From: a virus
Strand: one strand, 5' to 3'
DNA: 64,000 nt
IMG/VR virus record: IMGVR_UViG_3300043772_001004
Span: 1 to 64,000 of that record
Below, in pieces: positions 28,939 through 39,340 of the stretch. The position numbers were made by a program, and so were the translations under genes. The notes below the pieces were generated by a model, which did not search any database, was not told the DNA's origin, and saw nothing but the letters and a program-made list of their open reading frames with translations. Every line of letters starts with the position of its first letter. The stretch's first letter is position 1.

Positions 28939-31900
28939 CTAGTATTTCCAAAGTGGATCGTTAGGGTTTATACCAAAATTCTTAATTGCATTTTCAATAG
29001 CTTTTGTATTGTTTGTTTGATAGAAGTATTTAAACATTTGTTGATTATACTCATTTTGTTTTGCAAGTAAGTTCCAAGCATCACCTTCAATGTCATCTAT
29101 TTTTTGTCCACTTCTTTTATTCATGTCCATAAATTGCTCATACTCTATTGCATTACCATCTCTGTCCATAATTCTAGTAACTATTTTAGCACCATAGTCA
29201 ACACCCGGAACTCCATTTATTTTTGATAAAGTATACTTACCAGAATTTTGAGGATGAGTATATTTAATATCTTGGTTACTTAATACAATTTCAGTTGCTG
29301 TTGGAGTAGAAGCATTCCAAAGTTTATGCGTCCAATATTGATGTGGTGCAACTACAGTAAGTCCTTTCTGAATAATTCTATCTTGTGCTCTTGCCAAATC
29401 AGCAGCTTCATAATCCCCCTCTAAAGATTTCATTACTTCTTCTACAACTGTTCTTGGAATATTAAATGTTGTAGAACCTAGTTTATTATTTTCTCTAGCT
29501 ACTCTTGAAGTTGATAAAAAGAAATCTGGCATATCAGCTTTCCCCATTTTAGAGTATAATGTGCTTAAGAAAGATCTTGCTAAGTCATCATTTAATCCAT
29601 CTCCCTCACCTTCAGCTGGTAGATCATTTGAAAAGGCAAAATTAAAATCAGCTCCTTGTGGTAAATTTAATGCATCTCTGATAGCTTGAAGTGCTGCTTG
29701 ATGACCAAAGTCTCCACCAAAATCTGAATCTACTTTAACAGTTTGATTTTGAGAAGCTATTGCTACTTTGTCTCCACCTCTAGAAATTGTTTGAACAAAT
29801 GAATGCAATCCTTTTTCTGGATCATTATTAGATGCTAATTCTACATATGACTTATCTAAAATGTCATTAATCCAAGAAGCTTCTACATTAACTCTATTAC
29901 CTGTAGCTGCATCATATATTGCTTCAGCTCCATATATACCAGGTATATATTCCCACCAGCTTCTATTTCTATTACTTTGAGTATTTTTTACAAATGATAC
30001 TCCAAGATCTCCATTGATAGCTCTATTTAATTCTTCTGAATTACTTCTAACAGCATCCCAGTCATAGCCACTTGCAACATATTCATTCATTACTCTATTA
30101 ACAGCTCTGTCTATTTGCTCATTACTAATATTATAACCGTCTTCTTTTAATTTGTCAGCACTGAACTTTAAGTTTTCTGTAAATGCTTGTTTTATTTTTT
30201 TAGCATTATTAGCTCTTGTAATTTCCATTGCCTCATGGCTTCTTCCTAATGTTTCTAAATCATAGATTGATTTATCATTTACCATTTGGTCAGCAATTTG
30301 ATTACCATTATGTCTAGCAGACCATTGTTTCATATACTGATTTAAATGGTATATGTCTCCAAATTTAGTAACATTCTTAACAAATTTATCTTTGTCACCT
30401 TTACTATACTCACTATATATTTCATTCCAAATCTGTTTTGCTTTATTTTGATTTGGATATTTTTTACCTTGAGCAATAATTTTATCAATAGTAGGATCAT
30501 TAGATCTAAAGTGATTTAAAACCTGACCCAACTGAGCAGATGTTAATTGTGAACCATTATCACCATTAACCAAATCATTAATATAAGTCATCATGGAATT
30601 TATTCCCTGACCAGCTTTTTCATTAATTACTTCATCAAGTACTTGTTGGTTTAGTTTATCAAACTGAATTCCTTCTGATGTTTGACCAGACTCATCTTTT
30701 TTACCATGAAAAATTAAATCAAATCCAGAATTTTGTGGGTTCATCTCAAATGTACCATCTGCTTTATAGTATGCTCTTCCTTTAGCAACCATAGCTTCTT
30801 GGTATTTAGTCTGGCGTTTTAATCTTTCTGCTTCTTCTTGTTCTTCTAATTTATATCTGTGAGATTTAACTAATCTTGCATCAGCAGCAGATTCTCTAAA
30901 TTTAGCTATAGCAACTGCATCTGGTTTATATTCTATCTCATAATTACTATATGCATATGAACCAGCAGCACTATTTATATCTGTTCCTGCAGAATAAGAT
31001 GCCATAGCAGCATCAACTTTTAATCTAGCTAACTCTATATTATTCATTATATCGTCAGATTGAGCTGGCACTACTGCAGAACCAACAGCAGGATTCAATT
31101 GACTATTTAATTCAGAGGTGTGTTTTTCTACAGCATCAGACACACCTATCATCTCATTTAATCTTTCAGAATAACTTTTTTGCATTGGATTTACATTACC
31201 AGTTGCAACTTGTCTTTGTAAATTAGCTTGTAAGTTTTGAGAAGTATTTAAATCATCTTTGGCTTTTGCATCTTGTTGAGCTGTCATGTTTTTTAACCAA
31301 TCATATTTACCTTTTAAATATTCTTTTTCAGCTTCAAGTTTATTACCTCCAAATTTTTCTGCATTCTGATTTGCATAGTCCATTCTTTCAACAAATGCTT
31401 TTTCTTTATAGAACTTTTGCATGTCAGGTCTATTTGCATATTGTGCCCAAAAGATTTGTTGAAGTCCAGGCATTAGCTGTTCTCCATTTTTCTTTCTTAC
31501 CATATACATACCATCAGGTGTTTGTGTCACCATACCTATATCATACTTTTTAGCAAAGTCCATATATTCTGTAATGACATCTACTTTAGGTGTATATTGT
31601 GCATCAGCCATACTTAATGTCTCATCAAGAGTTGCATCCTTAAACATCTGTCTTCTATACTCAAGACCTCTAACACCTTCATCCCAATACTTTGCAGCTT
31701 GTTTTGGATCTGGAGAATTTAATAATGCTTGTGCATTAGAATATGTATTTTTCCAGTTCTTTGTATATGCCATATCTTTAATAAGATATTTGTCTTCATA
31801 AAATGGTCTGAAGACTTGCATAGCTTGATTAACATTTTGTTCTAAAGAAAGATCTAACCCTGAAACTCTTTTAAGATTAAAGTCAATTTGTTTTAATAAC

Positions 31901-32097
31901 TCATCTTTCTTTTTAATATTTTGATCATGCGTAAGGTCTGCACCATATAGTTGACCATATAGATTATTTAATGCATTCCAGTTAGTATCATACTGGGTCT
32001 GTTTTGTTTGTAACAGATTTGCATAGAAATTTAAATCAGGCTGAAAAGGCTGATAATCTGGTATGTAATCTGTGACTCCTTGTAAGTACGTTGCCAT
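28939..32097 (-). CDS. Conserved crAss-like virion (cargo) protein, 1052 aa
   Basis: I recognise this as the type of protein that precedes the giant trio in crAss-like genomes, chiefly from the N-terminal pattern YLQGVTDYIPDYQPFQPDLN followed by a helical region with QLYGADLTHDQN (about residues 45-58). No enzymatic motif is visible. The chain is hydrophilic, rich in Asn, Gln and Lys, with predicted long helices and no signal peptide or membrane segment. It ends with TAG, the only TAG stop among the complete genes here. If that codon were read through, only eight residues would be added before a TAA that overlaps the next gene. A 46-base AT-rich gap separates it from the gene before it; I see no clear hairpin or promoter there. 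Packaging as cargo is inferred from its neighbours. Confidence 0.7.
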   Translation of the reverse strand: MATYLQGVTDYIPDYQPFQPDLNFYANLLQTKQTQYDTNWNALNNLYGQLYGADLTHDQNIKKKDELLKQIDFNLKRVSGLDLSLEQNVNQAMQVFRPFYEDKYLIKDMAYTKNWKNTYSNAQALLNSPDPKQAAKYWDEGVRGLEYRRQMFKDATLDETLSMADAQYTPKVDVITEYMDFAKKYDIGMVTQTPDGMYMVRKKNGEQLMPGLQQIFWAQYANRPDMQKFYKEKAFVERMDYANQNAEKFGGNKLEAEKEYLKGKYDWLKNMTAQQDAKAKDDLNTSQNLQANLQRQVATGNVNPMQKSYSERLNEMIGVSDAVEKHTSELNSQLNPAVGSAVVPAQSDDIMNNIELARLKVDAAMASYSAGTDINSAAGSYAYSNYEIEYKPDAVAIAKFRESAADARLVKSHRYKLEEQEEAERLKRQTKYQEAMVAKGRAYYKADGTFEMNPQNSGFDLIFHGKKDESGQTSEGIQFDKLNQQVLDEVINEKAGQGINSMMTYINDLVNGDNGSQLTSAQLGQVLNHFRSNDPTIDKIIAQGKKYPNQNKAKQIWNEIYSEYSKGDKDKFVKNVTKFGDIYHLNQYMKQWSARHNGNQIADQMVNDKSIYDLETLGRSHEAMEITRANNAKKIKQAFTENLKFSADKLKEDGYNISNEQIDRAVNRVMNEYVASGYDWDAVRSNSEELNRAINGDLGVSFVKNTQSNRNRSWWEYIPGIYGAEAIYDAATGNRVNVEASWINDILDKSYVELASNNDPEKGLHSFVQTISRGGDKVAIASQNQTVKVDSDFGGDFGHQAALQAIRDALNLPQGADFNFAFSNDLPAEGEGDGLNDDLARSFLSTLYSKMGKADMPDFFLSTSRVARENNKLGSTTFNIPRTVVEEVMKSLEGDYEAADLARAQDRIIQKGLTVVAPHQYWTHKLWNASTPTATEIVLSNQDIKYTHPQNSGKYTLSKINGVPGVDYGAKIVTRIMDRDGNAIEYEQFMDMNKRSGQKIDDIEGDAWNLLAKQNEYNQQMFKYFYQTNNTKAIENAIKNFGINPNDPLWKY

Positions 32098-32143
32098 AGT
32101 GTAAAACTATTAAAATTTTTTAAGTTTATTAAACATATAAAGT

Positions 32144-35100
32144 TTAGTCCATAAATGGAAACCATGAATTAATATAAATATATCCTGGGTTATTTATTGC
32201 TCCTCCTTTCTTTTTCTGTCCTTGATACATTCCCATACCAATTTTAGAATTAGCTCCTGTACTTGCAGATGTAGTAGTTGTAGCTGAAGCTTTAGCACAA
32301 TCTCTTAATAATGCTTCACTCATGCCAGGATTATTTTTCTTACATTCATCATATGCCTTTTGCCATGAATTAGTATTAGAACCGGCACTTGGATTAGGAG
32401 TTTTTTCAGTTGGATTAAAATCCATTCTACCACCTACTCCTGGAGACACTTTATAATTAGGATACATTTGGTTTAATGCATCTGTCTGCCATCTATTAGT
32501 AATAGCATTAGTATAGTAGTTTCTCAAGTTATTTCTCATTGCTAACTTAGCATTATCAAACTGTTGATTAGCAACAGTATTCTGATCATATAATCTTTGT
32601 GCATTAGCTTGTTTCAACATGCTTTCTTGGTTAGCAATGTCAGTACCTTTTAACTCAAATTGATTTGCTATATTAACATTAGCATTGTTATACTTAGAAA
32701 GTACATCCGCAGCATTCTTAGCAGCTTGACCTTGTACACTTGCAGACCTTGCAGACAATGCTTGTGGTCCAGCAAATTGAGCCATACCCTGTGTTTGGAT
32801 ATTAGCTTGTTCTGCATTAGCAGCAAGTTCTCTTGTAGGATCTAAAAATGCTGGTCTTGGTTTTTGTAACTCACCTGCAGGAGCCCATGGCATATATTTT
32901 TTAACACCCATTAAATCTCCAAAAGCACCAGTAGTTTTGATTGTATCTTGTAACCACCATTCAGCAGGAGGACCTGGGACATCTACATCCATATCTTCCT
33001 CACAAGGAGGACAAGTACCATCTGCATTTCTAGGTTGAGTTATCTCAGTTTGATTACCTTGCTCATCTACTTTTATACAAGGACATGGATTTTGTTCAGG
33101 TGGATTTTTACAAAGATCTGGATTACATTTATTTGTATTTGGATCTAATCTACCATAGTTTGGTTTAGTAGCATCATCACATTGACATTGTACTGCAGGT
33201 GGTGGAGTATCAAATTGCATTTCTTCTAACATAGCTGCAGCCACATGCTCCATGGTAGTATTACCGGTGGTTGATTTAGAAACAGGATAAAAATCATCAA
33301 TAGGAGATATCATGGCATTACCAGCTAGATGAGGGTAAAGATTTAAACTACTAGTTTCATCAGCAACACCAGATTGAAGTTCTCCTAAAAAGTTTCTTAG
33401 TTCATATATTTCATCATCATTATAAATTTTACCTTTAACATTATTTGACATTTGAGCATAGCCGTGAAAAGTAGCTTGTTGCAATGCTCTATCTTTACCA
33501 TCAACTTCAAAAGGGACATTTAATCCTTTAGCTATATCAGAAACATTTTCTCCACCATATGTATTTTTCATATATGTCTGTGCGGCTTGTAAATCTGCTT
33601 TAGATTTAATTAGAGTATCTCCAGTTGGATCTCTAGGATCACTTACTCTAGCTCCCTCTGCAATTAAAGAAGCAACTCCTTTATAATTTTTACCACCAAC
33701 TGTATAATCTTCCCATGGTGCAAATCCTCTTCCTGTATCTTTATATAATTGCCCATCAATTGATTTTGCTTGAAACAGTAAGTTTCTTTTTTGATGAGCT
33801 AAAAAAGCATCAATAACTTGTTTCTTATCTGGCAATGTATAGCCTCTTTGTGTCCAGTTTCTACTAGCTACACTAGGATTTGTTTTACCTCTAAAATGCT
33901 TTTCTTCATTTAAAGAATTTATAGTTTCATCAAAAAGTTTTTGTGAAACAGTAGAGTTAGGATCTTTAAGAGATTGCTCAAGTAAATAATATTCCGCAGC
34001 TGCAGTTTTTGCTATATCTGTACTTCCCCATTGACTCATATCAAGAGTGCCTGTATCAGTAGGAGCAGATCTTTTATAACCAGTAAAGGTTTTTGACTGA
34101 CCTGATGCATCAATTACCTTAATCTCATCTGTTGACTTTTGATCTTGTTTTTCTTTATAAGCTTTATTAATTGCTCTTTCATATTCAGCATCAGTTGCAT
34201 AATCTGATCTTTTTATTGTCCACCCATTACCAGCTTTTATTAAAGGTTTAGTTCTACCTTGATAATTTTGTGACATACCAGTTCCCATAGGCATACCATA
34301 GTCTGCTTCTGGGATTTCTTCTTCATATTCTGGTTCATCATAAAATGGCATATCATAACCTCCCATTTGCATACCATACATAGCCATTGGTGGTCCTTGT
34401 GGTTCTTCTGCACCACCTTGCATTTGCTGAATAACTTGTTGTATAAGACCAACAGCTTGTTCTTGAGGAACACCTAACTGAGTAAAGATCTGTACAATAA
34501 CTTCTGGAGGAAGTTGATTTTGTAATAAACTCATTACAACCTCTTGAGGTTCTGCACCTTGTTGTAATGCAGCTCCTATTTCCTGAACAATCTCCATCAT
34601 CTGATCTCCACCTTGCTCTTCTGCCATCATCTCTGGTGGAACTTGTTCCATACCTTCTTCAGCTCTTCTTAATCTTCTGTGAGGATAACCACCATGCATC
34701 ATCATTCCTTCTGGTGCTGGTTGTTGCATTTGCTCTTCAGGTTGAGCTACAGGTTGTCCTTGATTTAATTCTTGAGCTTGTTCTGCAGAATATTCATCTT
34801 GCATAGTTTCATCAGCATTTTCTTGTTGCTGATACTTTGCTTCTATCTGAGATTTAAGATCTACTATTTCTTTTTTAGGTGCAATCTGTTCTTCTGTAAT
34901 TCCTTTAGCTTGCATACAAGGTTTAGCAACTGCAGGTATACCTTGAGGGAAACCTTTCTTTGCTTCTTGTGCAAGAGCTAGACAGCCTAATTTAATTACA
35001 AATTTTTTGATCATTAACTCAGCAGATTCTCTATCTAATTTATCTGAGTCAGGATCTTCTAATATTTTTCTATACTTCTGTATATCATATTGTTTTGCAA

Positions 35101-35503
35101 GTTGTGCTGGTGTATATGCTTTATTTGTTCCTGCCTTACCAAACATATCTAGTATCTCAGGATCTTTTATCTTCATACCTCTAGTATCACTAAAGATAAA
35201 AGTGTCATCAGGAAGGTTTAATGGTACACCACCTGAATGGTGTCTTGGTCCTTTAATAATTTGATGCTCTGGCATCCCATCACCATTGATGTCTCCATAT
35301 ACTGTTTCTCCACCTTCTGCTTCTAGATTAGCCTCATCTCTTGGTACAGCTGTAATATATTTACTTTCCCTAAGCTTAGGCTTTCCTATATAGGCATTAT
35401 AATCTGCACCACCCATTGCTGGTACATCATTAGCTAATGCTCCTTGAACTTGGTATCCAGTTCTTGCTTTAGGTACTTTTTTAATTCTTACTTTTCTTAA
35501 CAT
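32144..35503 (-). CDS. Large virion protein, crAss-like, with N-terminal VPKAxxG motif
   Basis: The 1119-residue protein starts with a basic peptide (VRIKKVPKARTG, residues 5-16) shared with two neighbouring large proteins. A domain at about 68-170 has the pattern GDINGDGMPEH, HHSGGVPLNLPDDTFIFSD and KKGFPQGIPAVAKP, which I know from many crAss-like and related gut-phage genomes as a conserved virion-associated region of unknown function. Residues about 300-365 form a Gln-rich helical module (GAEPQEVVMSLL, GVPQEQAVGLI) related to one in the 1256-residue protein. A Cys-rich patch (about 755-835, CQCDD to CPPCEE) may bind metal. The C-terminal end is Gly-rich (KKKGGAINNPGY). No catalytic motif is seen. 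It starts eight bases after the preceding gene. Confidence 0.7.
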   Translation of the reverse strand: MLRKVRIKKVPKARTGYQVQGALANDVPAMGGADYNAYIGKPKLRESKYITAVPRDEANLEAEGGETVYGDINGDGMPEHQIIKGPRHHSGGVPLNLPDDTFIFSDTRGMKIKDPEILDMFGKAGTNKAYTPAQLAKQYDIQKYRKILEDPDSDKLDRESAELMIKKFVIKLGCLALAQEAKKGFPQGIPAVAKPCMQAKGITEEQIAPKKEIVDLKSQIEAKYQQQENADETMQDEYSAEQAQELNQGQPVAQPEEQMQQPAPEGMMMHGGYPHRRLRRAEEGMEQVPPEMMAEEQGGDQMMEIVQEIGAALQQGAEPQEVVMSLLQNQLPPEVIVQIFTQLGVPQEQAVGLIQQVIQQMQGGAEEPQGPPMAMYGMQMGGYDMPFYDEPEYEEEIPEADYGMPMGTGMSQNYQGRTKPLIKAGNGWTIKRSDYATDAEYERAINKAYKEKQDQKSTDEIKVIDASGQSKTFTGYKRSAPTDTGTLDMSQWGSTDIAKTAAAEYYLLEQSLKDPNSTVSQKLFDETINSLNEEKHFRGKTNPSVASRNWTQRGYTLPDKKQVIDAFLAHQKRNLLFQAKSIDGQLYKDTGRGFAPWEDYTVGGKNYKGVASLIAEGARVSDPRDPTGDTLIKSKADLQAAQTYMKNTYGGENVSDIAKGLNVPFEVDGKDRALQQATFHGYAQMSNNVKGKIYNDDEIYELRNFLGELQSGVADETSSLNLYPHLAGNAMISPIDDFYPVSKSTTGNTTMEHVAAAMLEEMQFDTPPPAVQCQCDDATKPNYGRLDPNTNKCNPDLCKNPPEQNPCPCIKVDEQGNQTEITQPRNADGTCPPCEEDMDVDVPGPPAEWWLQDTIKTTGAFGDLMGVKKYMPWAPAGELQKPRPAFLDPTRELAANAEQANIQTQGMAQFAGPQALSARSASVQGQAAKNAADVLSKYNNANVNIANQFELKGTDIANQESMLKQANAQRLYDQNTVANQQFDNAKLAMRNNLRNYYTNAITNRWQTDALNQMYPNYKVSPGVGGRMDFNPTEKTPNPSAGSNTNSWQKAYDECKKNNPGMSEALLRDCAKASATTTTSASTGANSKIGMGMYQGQKKKGGAINNPGYIYINSWFPFMD

Positions 35504-35511
35504 AGTGTAAA

Positions 35512-38500
35512 TTATAAATATTCTATTTCACCACCTCTTGCCAGATAATCTTGGATTTCTTCATCTGTCATGTATATTTCTTCATCATTATATGGATCTG
35601 CAAACCCACCATATTCCATATAACCACCATATTTAGATACTCCTGGATAGTTACCAAATGTAGAAAGGCTGTTTCTGTCATTGCCTTGTTGAGGTCCAAA
35701 TGTACCCATATTTTGTGCCATATCTTGTTGTTGTCCTGCATATGGAGCATTAGTAATGGGTACTTGATTAAATAAATTAGTTGCTTGATATGTAGTAGCA
35801 AGGCTTCTTGGATTATTCTGTAAGTTATTAATCATTCCAGAAGTAAAATTAACACCAGTATTAAAAGCATTATTAAAAGCTTCTCCGTCCATTTGAGTTA
35901 CTTTTCTATATTGAGTTGGATCATAATAGTTTGTATCATTAGGTTTCTCATCAGAGTTAACATAAAATTGTTCTGGTGATGCTGGTGGTGTAATTGCATC
36001 TGGTGCTTTACTTATTGGATTTCCATTTTCATCAAAACCCATTGTTGTACCTTCTGGGGCATCAATATTAATATCAGAAGTATTAAATGAACCAGACATC
36101 CAATCAGTATTTTTTGGACCACCAGTATTATATTTAGGTTGTAGGAATGCACCAAAAGGTAAGCTTCTTGACAAAAACTGTTGCATACCATAAGAATTAA
36201 ATCCACGGTCACCTTTACCAGCATCTCTTGCTAACAACATTGGTAGTACTCTATATCTATCTTCTTTTCCAAACTGTCTTAAATTCTTTCTGCTATATGG
36301 ATTATCACGTCTACTAATCTTTGGTTGATCAGTAAGGTAACTTCTAAATATAGGATTTATTGGAATCAATGTATTTGCCAAACTAGATCTTCCTCTTACA
36401 ACTTTAGGATTAAGTTTATATTGCATAATAGGTACACACTGATTATATGTCTTACTCCATATAGTTCCAGGAGGGCAGTTGTGGAAGGTTTCAACTATAT
36501 CATCATTATTTGGATTTACTTCAAAAGTGTTTTGATCCAATGCTGGTGACATCTTATCTGCAATGTATTGTCCACCAGATCCTCCAGGAGGCATTGTTAT
36601 ACCACCACCTGCTTCTGGCAAACTGTATGGTTCATAAAAAGCTGGATCTTCATCACCACCATAGATAAATCTAGTAAGTGGATTTTCTACATCCATATTT
36701 ACATAACCACCCATTTCACCAAACTGAGGTTGTTGGATCATTTGATTGTCTTGAGGTTGTTGCTGTTGGTTATTACCCATGAAAATATTCATAAGTTGAG
36801 GATCACCTGATTTTTGAACAGCAGTATAAAGGTCTTCAGTTACAATTTTGTCTGCTTGAGTTTTTAGTTTAGTAACAAAATTATTTTTCTTTTCAGAAAC
36901 TTTACCATTATCCATCCTGTTACCTTTTCCTAATTCTCCACCAGGTGCAAACTTAGACATTACATTTTTAACAAACTGTTTTTTCTGAGCTCCTCCTCTT
37001 TTAAAATTATCTGGTAATGGTGTTGCCCATCCTTTATCATGGATTGTATCTCCATTTTGAATAAGCATACTATCTTTATCAAAACTAGATCTTGTAACTC
37101 CAAAATTAGGGTCATTACCAACTCTACCAGCTCCTTGGAAATTTATATTACTTCCAGGTACCAACTGTTCCATTCCCCTATCATAAATAAAATCTTTATC
37201 TGGTTCTTGTAAAAACTGGTTGTATCCTAAATATCCTAAACCACCAAGAATTCCAGCTGTTTTTAAAAAGCCTAATCCTGTTTTGTAATTACGATCTTTT
37301 AATAAACTATAGTCTGCATACTGAGCACCAAAAGGTTGATCTCCAAAAGTCATTCCACCAGGAGCTTGTGGTCCTATTTCTCTTTGCCTTCCAAGATATT
37401 GTGTTTTAACATTTGAAGCATTAGGATAAAACTTACTTCTTTCAGCAAACCTTGGATATGTAAATGGAAGAGACATTGGAGAAAAGACCATTGGTTTTCC
37501 TATCATGTTCCAAGCAGTATTCCAACCAGAAACTGGTTCTTTTTTTAAAGGACTTTCAGAAATTATTTGAGGATACTTACTTAAATCAAGTCCCGGGAAT
37601 TTAGAAGTAAAAGGAAATCTATATGGAGAGTTATACCAATTTAACTGGTTACCCATATAATAGTTTTTATCAACTATCTCTAAAGGTAACTTTGTTTTTG
37701 GGTCTAGTATCTCTTTTGTTTTAGGATCTATAATAATTTCATCCTTTAACTTTATAGAACTTTTACCATAACCTTTTAATCTTGTTGGAACTTCTGAAAG
37801 AATTTCTACTTTAAATAGTCCATTTTCATCTTTAGTAAATTTAAGTTTACCATTGTTTTGTTTATGGATACTTAAAAAATCTAACTCAGGAGCAATTGAC
37901 TCTGGCATTCCCACACCACCAAGAAGAGCACCTAATGATTGTATATCTATTTCTGTAGGTTTCTTCTTTTTAGAAAGCATATTAAATTCCTCTGTGCTCT
38001 TTAATAAAAAGTCTGCAAGTGCTGGATCTAAATTAAAACCTAAACCTGTACTGTATGTATTATCTGCATTTTTTTGTAATACTGATGGCTCATACTTATC
38101 ATTTTCTATAAGTGCATTTATATCAGTAATAATTTTTGTAGTGGTAGTAGAAGGTGCTACTTGCTCTCTCCATTTCTCTCTCCAGTTTTGTGGTCTTACT
38201 GTATTTAAAACGGTTCCTAAGTTTTCTACTCTTGTACCAAAAAACCCTCTATCAGATAATGGATTTCTTTTAGCAAAGAAGTTTTGATAGTTCTGCCATG
38301 TTGATGGAGTAACTGCAGATTCTTGTGGTGTTACAGTTCTCTGAGGTCCTACACTTTCTACAGGAGCTACTGTAGGTTCTACAGGTTCAACTACAGTTTC
38401 TCTTGTTTCAGGTTTTGCTGGAGTTTTAGCTTTTCTTCCACGCTTACCTTTTCCAGGACCTGGACCACCACCAGCAAATTTGTTTAAACCACCATACTTA

Positions 38501-39282
38501 TTAGCTGGTAATAAATCTTGTGGTACACTACCTTCATCAGCAACTGGTCTATAGCTACCTAAGTAATAACTAAGGTCTGGTGTTTGTGGAAAATTTTGTG
38601 CACCTGGAGTAAACTTAATTAGTCTACTTAAATCAAATGGTATTTCTTCTTCAGCAGATAGTTTTCCCGGATTACTATATTGATCTATAACAGCATCTTG
38701 TGGTGAATCAGCATCTGCAAAATAATTTGTATAATCATCTTCATATTCTCCACCATCATCATAATAACCACCATATTGAAATGCTCCTTCTTGTGCATAT
38801 TGTTCTGAGCCAGAATCTAAATGTTGCATACCATCATACCCACTTGGCATATCTGATTCAGCTAATGCTATATCTTCATCATCATTAGTATTTGTTGGAG
38901 CTGGTTTAGGTGTTGGTTGTGGAGCTGGACCAGCAGCTTGAGGATTGGTTCCTTGTGCAGTATCTTCCTCTTCCTCTTCTTCTAAATATGCTGGATCTTT
39001 ATAACCTTTTTGAGCAAGCACAGTCATTACTCTATTGATCATTGCAAATGCCATCTTTTGCTCTATACCATATTTGGTAACTAAAGTTTCAAAAATAGTA
39101 TTTGGATCTGCGCCATCTCTTAAACTTGCATATGTATCATTCATGATAACTTTTAATCTTTCTTGCACTTGCAATCCTTGACTGGCTTTTGGTAAAGCTT
39201 TGTTTAAGAAATTAGCTGTCTTGTTGTAGTACCCTGGTTTTTCACCGGGACCAGCCTTTCTTATTCTAACAGATTTTTTCAT
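35512..39282 (-). CDS. Large low-complexity virion protein with terminal signature motifs
   Basis: The 1256-residue protein carries the features of the packaged-cargo set: a basic N-terminus (KKSVRIRK) followed by LPKASQG at 30-36, a short helical module at 41-92 (DGADPNTIFETLV, GIEQKMAFAMI), acidic and Tyr/Gly-rich linkers, a basic proline-rich stretch at about 270-312 (GKGKRGRKAKTPAKP) that could touch DNA, a CPPGTIWSKTYNQC mini-motif near 934, and the C-terminal peptide MTDEEIQDYLARGGEIEYL. A hydrophobic glycine-rich segment (TAGILGGLGYLGY, about 670) is present. I recognise no enzyme domain. A promoter-like element lies directly upstream (39299-39330), so this gene may begin its own transcript that runs through the RNA polymerase trio. 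Confidence 0.65.
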   Translation of the reverse strand: MKKSVRIRKAGPGEKPGYYNKTANFLNKALPKASQGLQVQERLKVIMNDTYASLRDGADPNTIFETLVTKYGIEQKMAFAMINRVMTVLAQKGYKDPAYLEEEEEEDTAQGTNPQAAGPAPQPTPKPAPTNTNDDEDIALAESDMPSGYDGMQHLDSGSEQYAQEGAFQYGGYYDDGGEYEDDYTNYFADADSPQDAVIDQYSNPGKLSAEEEIPFDLSRLIKFTPGAQNFPQTPDLSYYLGSYRPVADEGSVPQDLLPANKYGGLNKFAGGGPGPGKGKRGRKAKTPAKPETRETVVEPVEPTVAPVESVGPQRTVTPQESAVTPSTWQNYQNFFAKRNPLSDRGFFGTRVENLGTVLNTVRPQNWREKWREQVAPSTTTTKIITDINALIENDKYEPSVLQKNADNTYSTGLGFNLDPALADFLLKSTEEFNMLSKKKKPTEIDIQSLGALLGGVGMPESIAPELDFLSIHKQNNGKLKFTKDENGLFKVEILSEVPTRLKGYGKSSIKLKDEIIIDPKTKEILDPKTKLPLEIVDKNYYMGNQLNWYNSPYRFPFTSKFPGLDLSKYPQIISESPLKKEPVSGWNTAWNMIGKPMVFSPMSLPFTYPRFAERSKFYPNASNVKTQYLGRQREIGPQAPGGMTFGDQPFGAQYADYSLLKDRNYKTGLGFLKTAGILGGLGYLGYNQFLQEPDKDFIYDRGMEQLVPGSNINFQGAGRVGNDPNFGVTRSSFDKDSMLIQNGDTIHDKGWATPLPDNFKRGGAQKKQFVKNVMSKFAPGGELGKGNRMDNGKVSEKKNNFVTKLKTQADKIVTEDLYTAVQKSGDPQLMNIFMGNNQQQQPQDNQMIQQPQFGEMGGYVNMDVENPLTRFIYGGDEDPAFYEPYSLPEAGGGITMPPGGSGGQYIADKMSPALDQNTFEVNPNNDDIVETFHNCPPGTIWSKTYNQCVPIMQYKLNPKVVRGRSSLANTLIPINPIFRSYLTDQPKISRRDNPYSRKNLRQFGKEDRYRVLPMLLARDAGKGDRGFNSYGMQQFLSRSLPFGAFLQPKYNTGGPKNTDWMSGSFNTSDINIDAPEGTTMGFDENGNPISKAPDAITPPASPEQFYVNSDEKPNDTNYYDPTQYRKVTQMDGEAFNNAFNTGVNFTSGMINNLQNNPRSLATTYQATNLFNQVPITNAPYAGQQQDMAQNMGTFGPQQGNDRNSLSTFGNYPGVSKYGGYMEYGGFADPYNDEEIYMTDEEIQDYLARGGEIEYL

Positions 39283-39298
39283 ATAGCATGTTATATAT

Positions 39299-39330
39299 TA
39301 AATATACTAAATTTTAATTTATTCATTAAA
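39299..39330 (-). promoter_or_regulatory. Promoter-like element upstream of the 1256-residue protein gene
   Basis: Read on the minus strand: TTTA (39330-39327), 20 bases, then TATATTTA (39306-39299) preceded by TTAG. It lies 17-48 bases before the start codon. It is the weakest of four copies, with TTTA in place of TTTG. A short imperfect inverted repeat (AAACTTTATAAGTTT) just after the previous gene's stop overlaps its upstream end and is too weak to call a terminator. Confidence 0.45.
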
Positions 39331-39340
39331 CTTATAAAGT

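Noticed and set aside
35370-35385. CTAAGCTTAGG sequence resembling the terminator apex GCTTAGG
   Set aside because: It is a coding palindrome inside the 1119-residue gene, lacks flanking stems and a T run, so it is not a third copy of the conserved hairpin.
37853-38287. 144-codon plus-strand open frame inside the 1256-residue protein gene
   Set aside because: It lies antisense to a well-supported coding frame, has low-complexity composition typical of a shadow frame, and no promoter or recognisable motif.
38420-38470. AT-hook in the basic stretch of the 1256-residue protein
   Set aside because: The segment reads KRGRKAK and lacks the RGRP core, so it is noted only as a basic linker.
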